From VBDM01 sp035499735 (GTDB lineage Bacteria > Pseudomonadota > Gammaproteobacteria > Burkholderiales > SG8-39): DNA of 64,000 nt. The position numbers and the translations under genes were made by a program. How positions within the stretch are numbered: position 1 is the first letter of the stretch; every line of letters begins with the position of its first letter. The notes beneath the pieces are model-generated. The model did no database searches. It was not told where the DNA came from and worked only from the letters and a program-made list of their open reading frames with translations. Shown here piece by piece: positions 1 to 9,046 of the stretch. The DNA lies in assembly GCA_035499735.1 (NCBI GenBank), contig DATJYC010000037.1, positions 1 to 64,000 of the forward strand, in the 5' to 3' direction.

Positions 1-1884
1 CCCGAGGAGTTCATCGCGGAGATCGCGCGCGGGCGCAAGCGCTACCTCGACGGCTTCCACATCGAGTTCGACAACTGGCATTCGACCCACTCGAAGGAGA
101 ACACCGAGCTCTCGCAGGACATCTACCGCAAGCTCAAGAAGGCGGGCCTGATCTACTCGAAGAAGATCGAGCAATTCTTCGACCCGGTGAAGGGCATGTT
201 CCTCGCCGACCGCTACATCAAGGGCGAGTGCCCGGTGTGCGGGACCAAGGACCAGTACGGCGACGCCTGCGAGAACTGCAGCTCGGTGTACTCGCCGACC
301 CAGCTCATCAACCCGTACTCCACGCTCTCCGGCGCGAAGCCCGAGCTGCGCTCCTCCGACCACCTCTTCTTCAAGCTGTCGGACGAGCGCTGCGTCGGCT
401 TCCTGCGCGAATGGCTGGAGGTGCCCGGCCGGCTCCAGTCGCAGGTGGTGAACAAGGCGTGGGAATGGCTCGACGCTGAGGGCGACAAGGCGCTCGGCGA
501 CTGGGACATCTCGCGCGACGCGCCGTACTTCGGTATCCCGATTCCCGATTTTCCCGGGAAGTATTTCTACGTGTGGCTCGACGCGCCGATCGGCTACCTC
601 GCGAGCATGGAGAACTATTGCGAGCGCAAGGGGCTGTCCTTCGCCGACTTCGCCCGGCCCGACGCCAAAGTTGAGATGATCCATTTCATCGGCAAGGACA
701 TCATCTACTTCCACACCCTGTTCTGGCCGGCGATGCTGCACTTCTCGGGCTACAAGACGCCCGACCAAGTGAACGTCCACGGCTTTATCACCGTATCCGG
801 CGACAAGATGTCCAAGTCGCGCGGGACGGGGATCGATCCGCTCAAGTATCTCGAGCTCGGGATGAATCCGGAGTGGTTGAGGTATTACATCGCTGCGAAG
901 CTGAATGCGAACGTCGAGGACATCGACTTCGATCCAGACGACTTTCTCGCGCGCGTAAACAGTGACCTTGTAGGGAAGTACATCAACATCGCGAGCCGGG
1001 CTTCGAAATTCATCAACGAACGGTTCGGCGGCAAGCTAAGTGGCGTCGGGGTTGAGTCGCGGGAAGGCATGCACACGGTACTCGAAACCTGTCGCCGCAA
1101 GGCGCCGGAACTCGCAAAGTTATATAACAACCGGGATTATGGGAAAGCCCTCCGCGAGATCATGGCGCTCGCGGATACGGCCAACGAGTGGTTCGACGAG
1201 AAACGCCCGTGGGAAATAGCGAAACGGACAAGCAAGGAAGCCGATTGGGAGCTGCAAAGTGTGTGTAGCACCGCGCTCAATCTCTTCAGACTGCTAACAA
1301 TCTATCTCGCACCGGTCTTGCCGAGAATCGCGTCCGATGCTGCGACTTTTTTGAACATCAAGCCTAAACTGAGCTGGTTGGACGCAACTAATTCCCTGTC
1401 CGATGGACACAGGATTTCCTCATACACACATTTGGTCACCCGCGTTGAAGAAAAGCAGCTCGACGCCCTCTTCGGGCCCGCGGCGGCGCCCGCGGCGCGC
1501 TCTCAGCAAACGCACGCGGAGCATCAACAGCGCGAACTCAAGGAAGGCAAAGTGGACGAGACGATTTCCATCGACGATTTCTCCAAGGTCGATCTGCGCA
1601 TCGCGAGGATCGTGAAGGCCGAGCACGTGGAAGGCGCAGACAAGCTGCTTAAGCTCACGCTCGACGCGGGCAACGGCACGCGCACGGTGTTCGCCGGGAT
1701 CAAGTCCGCGTACGACCCGGCGAAGCTCGAGGGGCGCCTCACGGTGATGGTCGCGAATCTCGCGCCGCGCAAGATGAAGTTCGGCGTGTCGGAAGGCATG
1801 GTGCTCGCCGCGAGCGGCGAGGGGCCGGGCCTGTATCTGCTGTCCCCCGATTCCGGCGCGCTGCCGGGGATGAAGGTGAAGTGA
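1..1884 (+). CDS. metG: Methionyl-tRNA synthetase, C-terminal 627 residues (5' end cut by window edge)
   Basis: Charges tRNA-Met with methionine in the cytoplasm. The frame is open from base 1, so the start and roughly the first 65 residues (with the HIGH region) lie outside the window. Visible are a zinc knuckle with CxxC pairs near residues 77-93, the KMSKS loop at about residue 269, the helical anticodon-binding domain, and a C-terminal Trbp111-type OB-fold tRNA-binding domain (from about residue 520), as in the dimeric E. coli form. The anticodon-binding part (about bases 850-1450) is much poorer in G+C and uses codons such as TTA, CTA, ATA and AGT that are rare elsewhere here. Its stop overlaps the hyfB start (GTGA). 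Confidence 0.97.
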   Translation, partial: PEEFIAEIARGRKRYLDGFHIEFDNWHSTHSKENTELSQDIYRKLKKAGLIYSKKIEQFFDPVKGMFLADRYIKGECPVCGTKDQYGDACENCSSVYSPTQLINPYSTLSGAKPELRSSDHLFFKLSDERCVGFLREWLEVPGRLQSQVVNKAWEWLDAEGDKALGDWDISRDAPYFGIPIPDFPGKYFYVWLDAPIGYLASMENYCERKGLSFADFARPDAKVEMIHFIGKDIIYFHTLFWPAMLHFSGYKTPDQVNVHGFITVSGDKMSKSRGTGIDPLKYLELGMNPEWLRYYIAAKLNANVEDIDFDPDDFLARVNSDLVGKYINIASRASKFINERFGGKLSGVGVESREGMHTVLETCRRKAPELAKLYNNRDYGKALREIMALADTANEWFDEKRPWEIAKRTSKEADWELQSVCSTALNLFRLLTIYLAPVLPRIASDAATFLNIKPKLSWLDATNSLSDGHRISSYTHLVTRVEEKQLDALFGPAAAPAARSQQTHAEHQQRELKEGKVDETISIDDFSKVDLRIARIVKAEHVEGADKLLKLTLDAGNGTRTVFAGIKSAYDPAKLEGRLTVMVANLAPRKMKFGVSEGMVLAASGEGPGLYLLSPDSGALPGMKVK

Positions 1885-3914
1885 GCGCCCTGTACGCCGC
1901 GCTCTCGTCCGCCGGCGGCGCGCTCGTGCTTGCCGTGCTCTGGCTCGCGATCGCCGCCGCGTGCCTCGTCCCTTCGCGCAACGCCGCGTTCGCGCGGCGG
2001 TTCGCGTTTCCGCTCGGCGCCGCGGTCGGCATTGGGGTCGCCTTCGTCGGCCTGCAGGCGGTGTGGCTGCCCCCTCAGACGCTCACCCTGCCGCTCGGGC
2101 TGCCCGACCTGCCCTTCCACCTGAGGGTCGATGCCCTCGCCGCCTTCTTCCTGATGCTGCTCGGCTCGGTTTCCGCCGGCATCTCCGTCTACGCCGCAGG
2201 CTACTTCCGCGAGGAGGCCTCCGGGCGGCTCGCGCTCATCGGCTGCCAGTACCACGTGTTCCTCGCGAGCATGGCCTTCGTGCTGCTCGCCGACGACGCC
2301 TACCTGTTCATGCTCGCCTGGGAGACGATGGCGCTGTCGTCGTACTTCCTCGTCATCACCGACCACAAGCAGCCGTCGATACGCTCGGCGGGATTCCTGT
2401 ACCTGCTGATCGCGCACCTCGGGGCGATCGCGGTGCTGCTGTGCTTCGGCGTGCTGCACGGGGGACGCGGCGACTACAGCTTCGCCGCGCTGCGCGCGGC
2501 GCAGCTCCAGCCCGAGTGGGCGACCGTCGCCTTCCTCCTCGCCTTCTTCGGCTTCGGCGCCAAGGCCGGAATACTTCCGCTGCACGCGTGGCTGCCCGAG
2601 GCGCACCCCGCCGCGCCTTCGCCGGTGTCGGCGCTGATGAGCGGCATCATGATCAAGACCGCGATCTACGGCATGGTGCGCGTGATCTTCGATCTCATCG
2701 GCAACGTACGCTGGGAATGGGGCCTGGTGGTGCTCGCGATCGGCGCGGGCACGACGCTTTTCGGCGTCCTCTACGCGCTGATGCAGCACGATCTCAAGCG
2801 CCTCCTCGCCTACCACTCGGTGGAGAACATCGGGATCATCCTGCTCGGCCTGGGCATGGCCATGGTGTTCATCGGCTTCGGCCACCCGGTGGCTGGGGCG
2901 CTCGGCCTGATCGCCGCGCTCTATCACACGCTCAACCACGCGGTATTCAAGGGCCTCCTGTTTCTGGGTGCCGGCTCGATCCTGCATTCATCGGGCCTGC
3001 GCAACCTGAACGACATGGGCGGCCTGATCCATCGCATGCCGAAGACCGCGTTCTATTTCCTCATCGGCGCGCTCGCGATCTCGGCGCTGCCGCCCCTCAA
3101 CGGCTTCGTCTCCGAATGGCTGACCTTCCAGGCCGCCCTGCAGGCGCCGATTCTCCAGAACGGCATCGTAAGGAGCCTCTTGCCGCTCTTCGCCGCCACG
3201 CTCGCGCTCGCCGGGGCGCTCACCGCGATGTGCTTCGTCAAGGTCTACGGCATCGCCTTCCTCGGGCGGGCGCGCGAGCCGGCTCATCCTTCCCAGCTTC
3301 CGCACGCGGGCGACGCGGGCGACATGGAGCGCTACGGCATGGCCTGGCTCGCCGCCGGCTGCTTCCTGCTCGGGCTGTTTCCCAGCTCGTTTCTTCTGGT
3401 TCTCAACCGGGTAAGCACCTCGCTGACGGGGCACGGCTTGTCCGAACAGGCCTTTGCGGAATCGGGCTGGCTGTGGCTGGTGCCGACTGCGCCCGAGCAG
3501 GCGAGCTACTCGCCCCTCATCTTCCTTGTCGTGATCGTCGCCGCGACCCTGCTCGCGTTCCTGCTGGTGCGGCGCTTCTACCACGGGCGCGCACGTTTCG
3601 GCGATGCATGGGATTGCGGCTATCCCGAGCAGACTTCGCGCATGCAGGACACAGCCGACGCGTTCGGCCAGCCGATCCGCCATGTGTTCGGGCCGCTCTA
3701 CCTCATGAAACGCAGCCTGCCCGGGCCCGACGACGCGCAGCCCAGGTACGTTCTCAAGATCGAGGACCGGCACTGGTACTGGCTCTACCTCCCCGTGGCG
3801 CGGGCGGCCGAGTTCGTCTCCTCGAAGATCGCGCTGCTGCAGCAGGGACGAATCAGCGTCTACCTGCTCTACAGCTTCATCACCCTGATCGCGCTCCTGG
3901 TGTTCGTGCGATGA
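1881..3914 (+). CDS. hyfB: Hydrogenase-4-like proton-translocating subunit B (NuoL/M/N family)
   Basis: 677-residue polytopic inner-membrane protein of the complex I / hydrogenase-4 antiporter-like family, expected to move H+ or Na+ coupled to the peripheral arm encoded downstream. Family marks include the segment around residues 225-250 with GFGAKAG and LHAWLPEAHPAAPSPVSA, the lysine helix after HDLKRLLAYHS, and YHTLNHAVFKG. The GTG start at 1881 overlaps the metG stop (GTGA), so translation is probably coupled. The next gene overlaps by ATGA. A longer alternative frame (1961-4861) is a shadow that merges with hyfC. Confidence 0.92.
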   Translation: MSALYAALSSAGGALVLAVLWLAIAAACLVPSRNAAFARRFAFPLGAAVGIGVAFVGLQAVWLPPQTLTLPLGLPDLPFHLRVDALAAFFLMLLGSVSAGISVYAAGYFREEASGRLALIGCQYHVFLASMAFVLLADDAYLFMLAWETMALSSYFLVITDHKQPSIRSAGFLYLLIAHLGAIAVLLCFGVLHGGRGDYSFAALRAAQLQPEWATVAFLLAFFGFGAKAGILPLHAWLPEAHPAAPSPVSALMSGIMIKTAIYGMVRVIFDLIGNVRWEWGLVVLAIGAGTTLFGVLYALMQHDLKRLLAYHSVENIGIILLGLGMAMVFIGFGHPVAGALGLIAALYHTLNHAVFKGLLFLGAGSILHSSGLRNLNDMGGLIHRMPKTAFYFLIGALAISALPPLNGFVSEWLTFQAALQAPILQNGIVRSLLPLFAATLALAGALTAMCFVKVYGIAFLGRAREPAHPSQLPHAGDAGDMERYGMAWLAAGCFLLGLFPSSFLLVLNRVSTSLTGHGLSEQAFAESGWLWLVPTAPEQASYSPLIFLVVIVAATLLAFLLVRRFYHGRARFGDAWDCGYPEQTSRMQDTADAFGQPIRHVFGPLYLMKRSLPGPDDAQPRYVLKIEDRHWYWLYLPVARAAEFVSSKIALLQQGRISVYLLYSFITLIALLVFVR

Positions 3915-4861
3915 GCCAGGTTCCCGCGATCGCATTCCAGATCCTGCAGTCGGTGTTCGTGGTGCTCGCCGCACCGCTCCTCGTCGGCTGGGTGAACCAA
4001 TGCCGCGCCTGGCTGCAGAACCGCTCGGCGCCTTCCATCCTGCTTCCCTACTGGACGCTGGCGAAGCTGTTCCACAAGGAGCCCGTGATCGCGCGCGGCG
4101 CTTCGCCGCTGTTCCGCACCACGCCCTATATTCTCTTCGGCTGCATGTGGCTGGCGGTAGGAATCGTACCGGTCCTCGCGACCGGGCTGCCCTTCGCTCC
4201 GGCCGCGGACATCATCGCGCTGGTGGGCGTGTTTGCCCTCGCTCGCGTCTTCTCGGCGCTCGCCGCCATGGACATCGGGACCTCCTTCGGGGGCCTGGGG
4301 GCGCGGCGCGAGATGATGATCGGCTTTCTCGCCGAGCCCGCGATGCTGATGACCCTGTTCACCGCGGCCTTCATTTCGGGCTCGACCCAGCTGACGACCA
4401 TCGTCGATACGCTCGGGCACCGCGAGTTCGCGCTCTACCCGAGCCTCGCCTTCGCCGCGGTCGCCTTCCTCATGGTGCTGCTGGCCGAGAACGCGCGCAT
4501 CCCGATCGACAACCCGGCTACGCACCTGGAGCTCACCATGATCCACGAGGCGATGATCCTCGAGTACTCGGCGCGGCACCTGGCGCTGATCGAATGGGCG
4601 GTGGCGATCAAGTTGTTCGCGTACATGGCGCTCGGCATCGCCCTGTTCGTTCCCTGGGGGATCGCCTCCGCCGGCGACTGGGGCGCGCTGCCCCTCGCCG
4701 TTGGAGCGCTGATCGCGAAGCTCGCGCTCGCCGGCGCTGGGCTCGCGCTGATCGAGACCTTGCTCGCGAAGCTGCGCCTGCTGCTCGCGCCCGAGTTCCT
4801 GTCCACGGCGTTCCTGCTCGGGGTGCTGGGAATGCTGACCCACTTCCTCGTTCAAGGGTGA
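3911..4861 (+). CDS. hyfC: Hydrogenase-4-like membrane subunit C (NuoH/HycD family)
   Basis: 316-residue NuoH/HycD-type membrane subunit, the part that joins the antiporter-like arm to the peripheral redox arm. The sequence has the expected acidic, loop-rich middle: SFGGLGARREMM, then AENARIPIDNPATHLELTM and IHEAMILEYS, where family members carry conserved Glu/Asp residues. I place the start at the ATG overlapping the hyfB stop (ATGA at 3911-3914); this gives the usual family length and an N-terminal hydrophobic helix. The gap to the next gene is 3 bases. Confidence 0.92.
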   Translation: MSQVPAIAFQILQSVFVVLAAPLLVGWVNQCRAWLQNRSAPSILLPYWTLAKLFHKEPVIARGASPLFRTTPYILFGCMWLAVGIVPVLATGLPFAPAADIIALVGVFALARVFSALAAMDIGTSFGGLGARREMMIGFLAEPAMLMTLFTAAFISGSTQLTTIVDTLGHREFALYPSLAFAAVAFLMVLLAENARIPIDNPATHLELTMIHEAMILEYSARHLALIEWAVAIKLFAYMALGIALFVPWGIASAGDWGALPLAVGALIAKLALAGAGLALIETLLAKLRLLLAPEFLSTAFLLGVLGMLTHFLVQG

Positions 4862-4864
4862 ATC

Positions 4865-5527
4865 GTGAGCGCCCCTTTCTCCACCCAGGTCGTCAACGTG
4901 CTCGCGGCCCTGCTGCTGCTGATCGCGTTCGCGATGCTTTCGCAACGTCGCGTGCTCACGCTGATAAAGTTGTTCGCGTTGCAGGGCGCGGTCCTGACCG
5001 CGTCGACGGTAGTTGTCGCATGGTCCACCGGTTTTACCGATCTGTACGTATCGGCGGGCATTACCCTACTCCTGAAAGTGATGTTCATCCCCTGGGTACT
5101 GCACCGCCTGATCGACCGGCTGTTCATCCGCTGGGACATCGAGACCCTCATCAACATCCCGACCACCATGCTGGTCGGGATCGCGCTGGTCATCTTCGCC
5201 TTTGCTCTGGCCACACCGATCTCGCAAATGGCGAGCACGCTTACGCGCTCCACGCTGGGGATCGCCTTGGCGAGCGTGCTGCTCTCCTTTCTCATGATGA
5301 TCGTGCGCAGAAAAGCGGTGCCGCAGGTGATCGGCTTTCTCGCGATGGAGAACGGGGTGTTCTTCGCCGCGACCACGGCTACCTACGGCATGCCCCTGGT
5401 GTGGGAACTGGGCGTCGCACTGGACGTTCTGGTGGGCACGCTGATCTTCGGAATATTCTTCTTCCATATCCGCGAGCAGTTCGACAGTCTCGACATCCGG
5501 CATATGGAAAAGCTCAAGCAGGACTGA
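4865..5527 (+). CDS. hyfE: Hydrogenase-4-like membrane subunit E
   Basis: 220-residue membrane protein of the HyfE family (a NuoK-like core extended at both ends), with about six to seven hydrophobic segments. GTG start 3 bases after hyfC. The segment AVPQVIGFLAMENGVFF matches the acidic NuoK-like helix of HyfE proteins. It sits between the C and F subunits, as in known hyf clusters, but there is no hyfD-like gene before it. The 5' half has slightly more A/T at third positions than its neighbours. Confidence 0.88.
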   Translation: MSAPFSTQVVNVLAALLLLIAFAMLSQRRVLTLIKLFALQGAVLTASTVVVAWSTGFTDLYVSAGITLLLKVMFIPWVLHRLIDRLFIRWDIETLINIPTTMLVGIALVIFAFALATPISQMASTLTRSTLGIALASVLLSFLMMIVRRKAVPQVIGFLAMENGVFFAATTATYGMPLVWELGVALDVLVGTLIFGIFFFHIREQFDSLDIRHMEKLKQD

Positions 5528-5533
5528 CGCGCC

Positions 5534-6982
5534 GTGGAAGTCCTCATCGTCCTCGGCCTTCCGCTCGCAGGCAGCGTCTTGCTCGCACTCACCGGCCACC
5601 GCGGCTGGGCGCCCGAGCTGAACGCGACCATGAGCTTCTCCACGTTCTTCGCCTCGATCCTGCTCACGACGCGCGTCGTCGCCGAGGGGCCGATCCTCGC
5701 GTTCAACGATCAGTTTTTCGTCGACCCATTTAACGTGTTCCTGGTTGCGCTCACCGCGTTCGTCGCCTTTACCACCGCGCTTTTCTCGCGGCCCTATATG
5801 CGCGCAGAGCAGGACCATGGGCGGGTCAACGCAACGCGCCTGCGCCTTTATCACAGCATGTACCAGCTGTTCACCTTTACCATGCTGCTGTGCCTGCTCT
5901 CGAACAACGTCGGCGCGATGTGGGTGGCGATGGAAGGGGCGACGCTGTCGACCGTGCTGCTGGTCAGCCTGTACCGCACGCCGGCGAGCCTCGAGGCGGC
6001 GTGGAAGTACTTCATCCTCTGCTCGGTCGGCATCGCGCAGGCCCTCTTCGGCACAATTTTCCTGTACTTCGCTGCGGAGAAGGTGCTCGGTCCCGGCGGG
6101 ACCGCGCTTCTGTGGACGCACTTGCACGCGGTACGGAGCCAGCTCGAGCCGACGGTCCTTTCGCTCGCCTTCGTGTTCCTGCTGGTCGGGTACGGCACCA
6201 AGGTCGGCCTGGTGCCCCTGCACAACTGGCTGCCCGACGCGCATGCCGAAGGTCCGACACCGATCTCGGCGGTCCTCTCCGGGCTGCTGCTCAACGTCGC
6301 CCTCTATGCGGTGGTGCGCAGCAAGGTGCTCGTCGACGGCGCGCTGGGGCGGGGATTCTCCGGCGGGCTGATGATGGGCTTCGGGCTGCTTTCGGTCGTC
6401 GTGGCCGCGTTCTTCCTATCGCGCCAGCGCGACGTGAAGCGCATGTTCGCGTATTCCTCGATCGAGCATATGGGCATCATGACCTTCGCTTTCGGCATGG
6501 GCGGAGCGGTGGCGGCGTTCGCGGGCCTCCTACACATGACAGTGCACTCGCTCACCAAGAGCGCGATCTTCTTCACCGTCGGCCACGCCTCGCAGGCGAG
6601 CGGCACCCAGGACATGGCCTCGATCCGCGGGCTCATCCAGACAAGTCCCACGATAGGCTGGGGGCTGGTGCTCGGCAGCCTCGCGATACTGGGGATGCCG
6701 CCCTTCGGAGTCTTCACGAGCGAATTCATGGTGCTCACGACCGCCATGCACGAGCACGCCTGGGCGACGCCGCTGCTGCTGGTCGCGCTCGGCGTCGCCT
6801 TTGCCGCCATTTTCGGGAAGGTACAGCCGATGGTATTCGGCGAAACCTCGTCGGAACCTCTGAAGCACGGCCCCGCGCTGGTGCCTGTGTTCGCCCACCT
6901 CGCGATCGTGCTCGGCCTCGGGCTGTACATTCCGCCCTATCTCGCCGCCTGGTACCGGCAGGCCGCGGCGCTCATCGGCTGA
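5534..6982 (+). CDS. hyfF: Hydrogenase-4-like proton-translocating subunit F (NuoL/M/N family)
   Basis: 482-residue second antiporter-like subunit. Family signatures: MWVAMEGATLSTVLLVSLY (acidic helix), KVGLVPLHNWLPDAHAEGP, RDVKRMFAYSSIEHMG and HMTVHSLTKSAIFFTVG. Hyf-type complexes normally have two or three such subunits; here there are B and F but no D. GTG start, 6 bases after hyfE. It ends 2 bases before the start of the large-subunit gene, so all these genes are likely one transcript. Confidence 0.92.
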   Translation: MEVLIVLGLPLAGSVLLALTGHRGWAPELNATMSFSTFFASILLTTRVVAEGPILAFNDQFFVDPFNVFLVALTAFVAFTTALFSRPYMRAEQDHGRVNATRLRLYHSMYQLFTFTMLLCLLSNNVGAMWVAMEGATLSTVLLVSLYRTPASLEAAWKYFILCSVGIAQALFGTIFLYFAAEKVLGPGGTALLWTHLHAVRSQLEPTVLSLAFVFLLVGYGTKVGLVPLHNWLPDAHAEGPTPISAVLSGLLLNVALYAVVRSKVLVDGALGRGFSGGLMMGFGLLSVVVAAFFLSRQRDVKRMFAYSSIEHMGIMTFAFGMGGAVAAFAGLLHMTVHSLTKSAIFFTVGHASQASGTQDMASIRGLIQTSPTIGWGLVLGSLAILGMPPFGVFTSEFMVLTTAMHEHAWATPLLLVALGVAFAAIFGKVQPMVFGETSSEPLKHGPALVPVFAHLAIVLGLGLYIPPYLAAWYRQAAALIG

Positions 6983-6984
6983 CC

Positions 6985-8526
6985 GTGAAGCTCAAGGAGC
7001 TCGACATCGAGGTCGACCCGCTGCCCGGGGCGATGCCCGTGTTCCGCGCCACGATCGACGCGGCCGAATTGCCCGAAGTGTGCGGCTGGTCGCACGCGAG
7101 CAAGGCGCGCCTTGTGGCGCTTTGGGGCAGCGACGAGACCCGCCGCGGGTCGGGCTTCGTCCTGCACGTCGCGCTCGCCTTTCCCTCCGGGCTGCTGTGG
7201 CTCAGCGCGCCGCTCGGGCGCGAGAACCCGCACTACCCCGGAATCGCCGAGATCTATCCCGCGGCCGGCCGCATGCAGCGCGCCTGCGCCGACCTGCTGG
7301 GGATCCGCCCCGAGGAGGGCGCCGACGCGCGCAAATGGCTCCGGCACGGCGCCTGGCCCGAACGCGTCTTCCCGCTGCGCAAGGACTTCGATCCGGCGGC
7401 GCGTTTCCCCCAGCAGCCCGACGGCTATTCCTTCGTCGCGGTCGCGGGCGAGGGTGTCCACGAGATCCCGGTGGGGCCGGTGCACGCCGGAACCATCGAG
7501 CCCGGCCACTTCCGCTTCTCCATCGTAGGCGAGAAGATCCTGCGCCTGGAAGAGCGGCTCGGCTACAAGCACAAGGGCATCGAGAAGCGCTTCGAGCAGA
7601 TGACGCTCGCCGAGGGAGCGAGGCTCGCCGGCCGCGTGTCGGGCGACTCGACCGTCGCCTACGCCTGGGCGTACGCGATGGCGGCCGAGGGCGCGACCGG
7701 CACCGAGCCGCCGCGCCGCGCGCTCGCCCTGCGCGGGATCCTTCTCGAGCTGGAGCGCGTCGCCAACCACCTGGGCGACCTCGGCTACCTCGGCAACGAC
7801 GTCGCGCTCGCGTTCGGCTTCGCGCAGTTCTGGCGGCTGAAGGAGGATCTGCTGCGGGCGAACGCGCGCCTTTTCGGCCACCGCTACCTGATGGACGCGA
7901 TCGTTCCCGGAGGCGTCGCGCGCGACCTGCCGCGCGCCGAAGCCGAGGGCCTCGTGCGTGTGCTGGGGACGATCGGCCGCGAGGTCGCGACCCTGCAGTC
8001 CATCTACGAGGAGCACGCCGGCGCGCAGGACCGCTTCATCATGACCGGGCAGGTCCTGCCCGAGCTCGCCGAGCGCATGGGCCTCGTCGGGTTCGCGGGC
8101 CGCGCGAGCGGCATCAAGCGCGACCTGCGCGTCGACTACCCAACCCCGCCCTACCAGCAGCTCGATCCCCGCATGATCTCGCACACGCGCGGCGACGTCG
8201 CTGCTCGCGTCCTGGTGCGCTTCGAAGAGGTATTCGAGTCGATCCGCCTGGTCGAGGCGCTGGTTCAGGAGCTGCCGCCCGGCGAGATCCGGGCGAGCCT
8301 GGGCCGCGCCGGCCGTGCCGCAGGGATCGGATGGGTCGAGGGCTGGCGCGGCGAAGTGCTGGTCGCGCTCGAGACCGACGGGGAGCGTATCCACCGCCTG
8401 CACCCGCACGACCCGTCGTGGCAGAACTGGCCTCTGCTGGAGCACGCGGTGCACGGGAACATCGTTCCCGACTTCCCGCTCATCAACAAGTCGTTCAACC
8501 TGTCCTACAGCGGCCAGGACCTGTAG
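6985..8526 (+). CDS. hyfG: NuoC/NuoD-like fused large subunit, hydrogenase-like but without [NiFe] ligands
   Basis: 513-residue fusion of a short NuoC-like N-terminal region and a NuoD/HycE-like C-terminal region (from about residue 165, GPVHAGTIEPGHFRF and RLGYKHKGIEKRFE). In HycE/HyfG the [NiFe] site is held by two CxxC pairs. Here the first, normally RVCGIC, reads RVSGDS (Ser219, Ser222), and the last, normally DPCYSC, reads NLSYSG (Ser507, Gly510). Only two cysteines remain, elsewhere in the protein. It cannot bind NiFe in the usual way, so a hydrogenase label would be wrong; it resembles the 'energy-converting hydrogenase-related' (Ehr) group. GTG start at 6985, set by spacing from hyfF; the frame is open much further upstream as a shadow. 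Confidence 0.88.
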   Translation: MKLKELDIEVDPLPGAMPVFRATIDAAELPEVCGWSHASKARLVALWGSDETRRGSGFVLHVALAFPSGLLWLSAPLGRENPHYPGIAEIYPAAGRMQRACADLLGIRPEEGADARKWLRHGAWPERVFPLRKDFDPAARFPQQPDGYSFVAVAGEGVHEIPVGPVHAGTIEPGHFRFSIVGEKILRLEERLGYKHKGIEKRFEQMTLAEGARLAGRVSGDSTVAYAWAYAMAAEGATGTEPPRRALALRGILLELERVANHLGDLGYLGNDVALAFGFAQFWRLKEDLLRANARLFGHRYLMDAIVPGGVARDLPRAEAEGLVRVLGTIGREVATLQSIYEEHAGAQDRFIMTGQVLPELAERMGLVGFAGRASGIKRDLRVDYPTPPYQQLDPRMISHTRGDVAARVLVRFEEVFESIRLVEALVQELPPGEIRASLGRAGRAAGIGWVEGWRGEVLVALETDGERIHRLHPHDPSWQNWPLLEHAVHGNIVPDFPLINKSFNLSYSGQDL

Positions 8527-8530
8527 CGCC

Positions 8531-9046
8531 ATGTACCAGCTGCTCAAGCAGATCGCGAAGACCGGAATCGTCACCGAGCCGGCGCCGGCGCCCGACGAAA
8601 GCCTGCGCCTCGCCGGGCGCGAGCTCGGCGACGCGATCCTCCGGCACTTCGGGCGCGCGCTCGCCATCCGGCACGTGGACGCCGGCTCGTGCAACGGCTG
8701 CGAGCTGGAGATTCACGCTCTGAACAGCCCGTACGCCAATCCGGAGCGCCTCGGCATCCGCTTCGTCGCCAGCCCCCGCCACGCGGACCTGCTGCTCGTG
8801 ACCGGCCCGGTGTCGCGCAACATGGAGACCGCGCTCCATCGCACCTGGGAGGCGACGCCCGACCCCAAGCTGGTGGTCGCGATCGGCGACTGCGGCTGCA
8901 CCGGCGGAATCTTCGGCGAGAGCTACGCGAGCTGCGGGCGCGTCTCGAACGTGATTCCGGTGGACGTCGCGGTCCCCGGCTGCCCGCCGACGCCGGCCGC
9001 GATCCTTCAGGGAATACTCACCGCGATCTCGGCAAGGAAAGCCTGA
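8531..9046 (+). CDS. hyfI: NuoB/HyfI-like small subunit with N2-type [4Fe-4S] site
   Basis: 171-residue member of the NADH-ubiquinone oxidoreductase 20-kDa subunit family. Cysteines for one [4Fe-4S] cluster are intact: Cys54 and Cys57 (SCNGCE), Cys121 (GDCGC) and Cys151 (PGCPPTP). The CxxC spacing is of hydrogenase type rather than the adjacent CC of NuoB. It is the only Fe-S subunit in the operon; no 2[4Fe-4S] ferredoxin-like partner (HyfH/NuoI) is nearby. ATG start chosen at 8531, 4 bases after the large-subunit gene; longer in-frame starts would run into that gene. Confidence 0.9.
   Translation: MYQLLKQIAKTGIVTEPAPAPDESLRLAGRELGDAILRHFGRALAIRHVDAGSCNGCELEIHALNSPYANPERLGIRFVASPRHADLLLVTGPVSRNMETALHRTWEATPDPKLVVAIGDCGCTGGIFGESYASCGRVSNVIPVDVAVPGCPPTPAAILQGILTAISARKA

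Noticed and set aside
1524..2987. 487-residue minus-strand reading frame opposite metG/hyfB
   Set aside because: Arg/Glu/Ala-rich low-complexity translation typical of antisense frames in G+C-rich DNA, no start signal; the plus strand carries recognised genes.
1961..4861. 966-residue plus-strand protein beginning inside hyfB
   Set aside because: Only its last third (from 3911) is real (hyfC). The rest is an out-of-frame reading of hyfB.
4960..5340. Transfer island in hyfE
   Set aside because: Slightly more A/T than neighbours but within what a short hydrophobic membrane protein can show; much weaker than the metG segment.
6985..8526. [NiFe]-hydrogenase (HyfG) activity for the NuoC/D-like subunit
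   Set aside because: All four metal-binding cysteines are replaced, so the enzymatic label is not supported even though the family similarity is clear.
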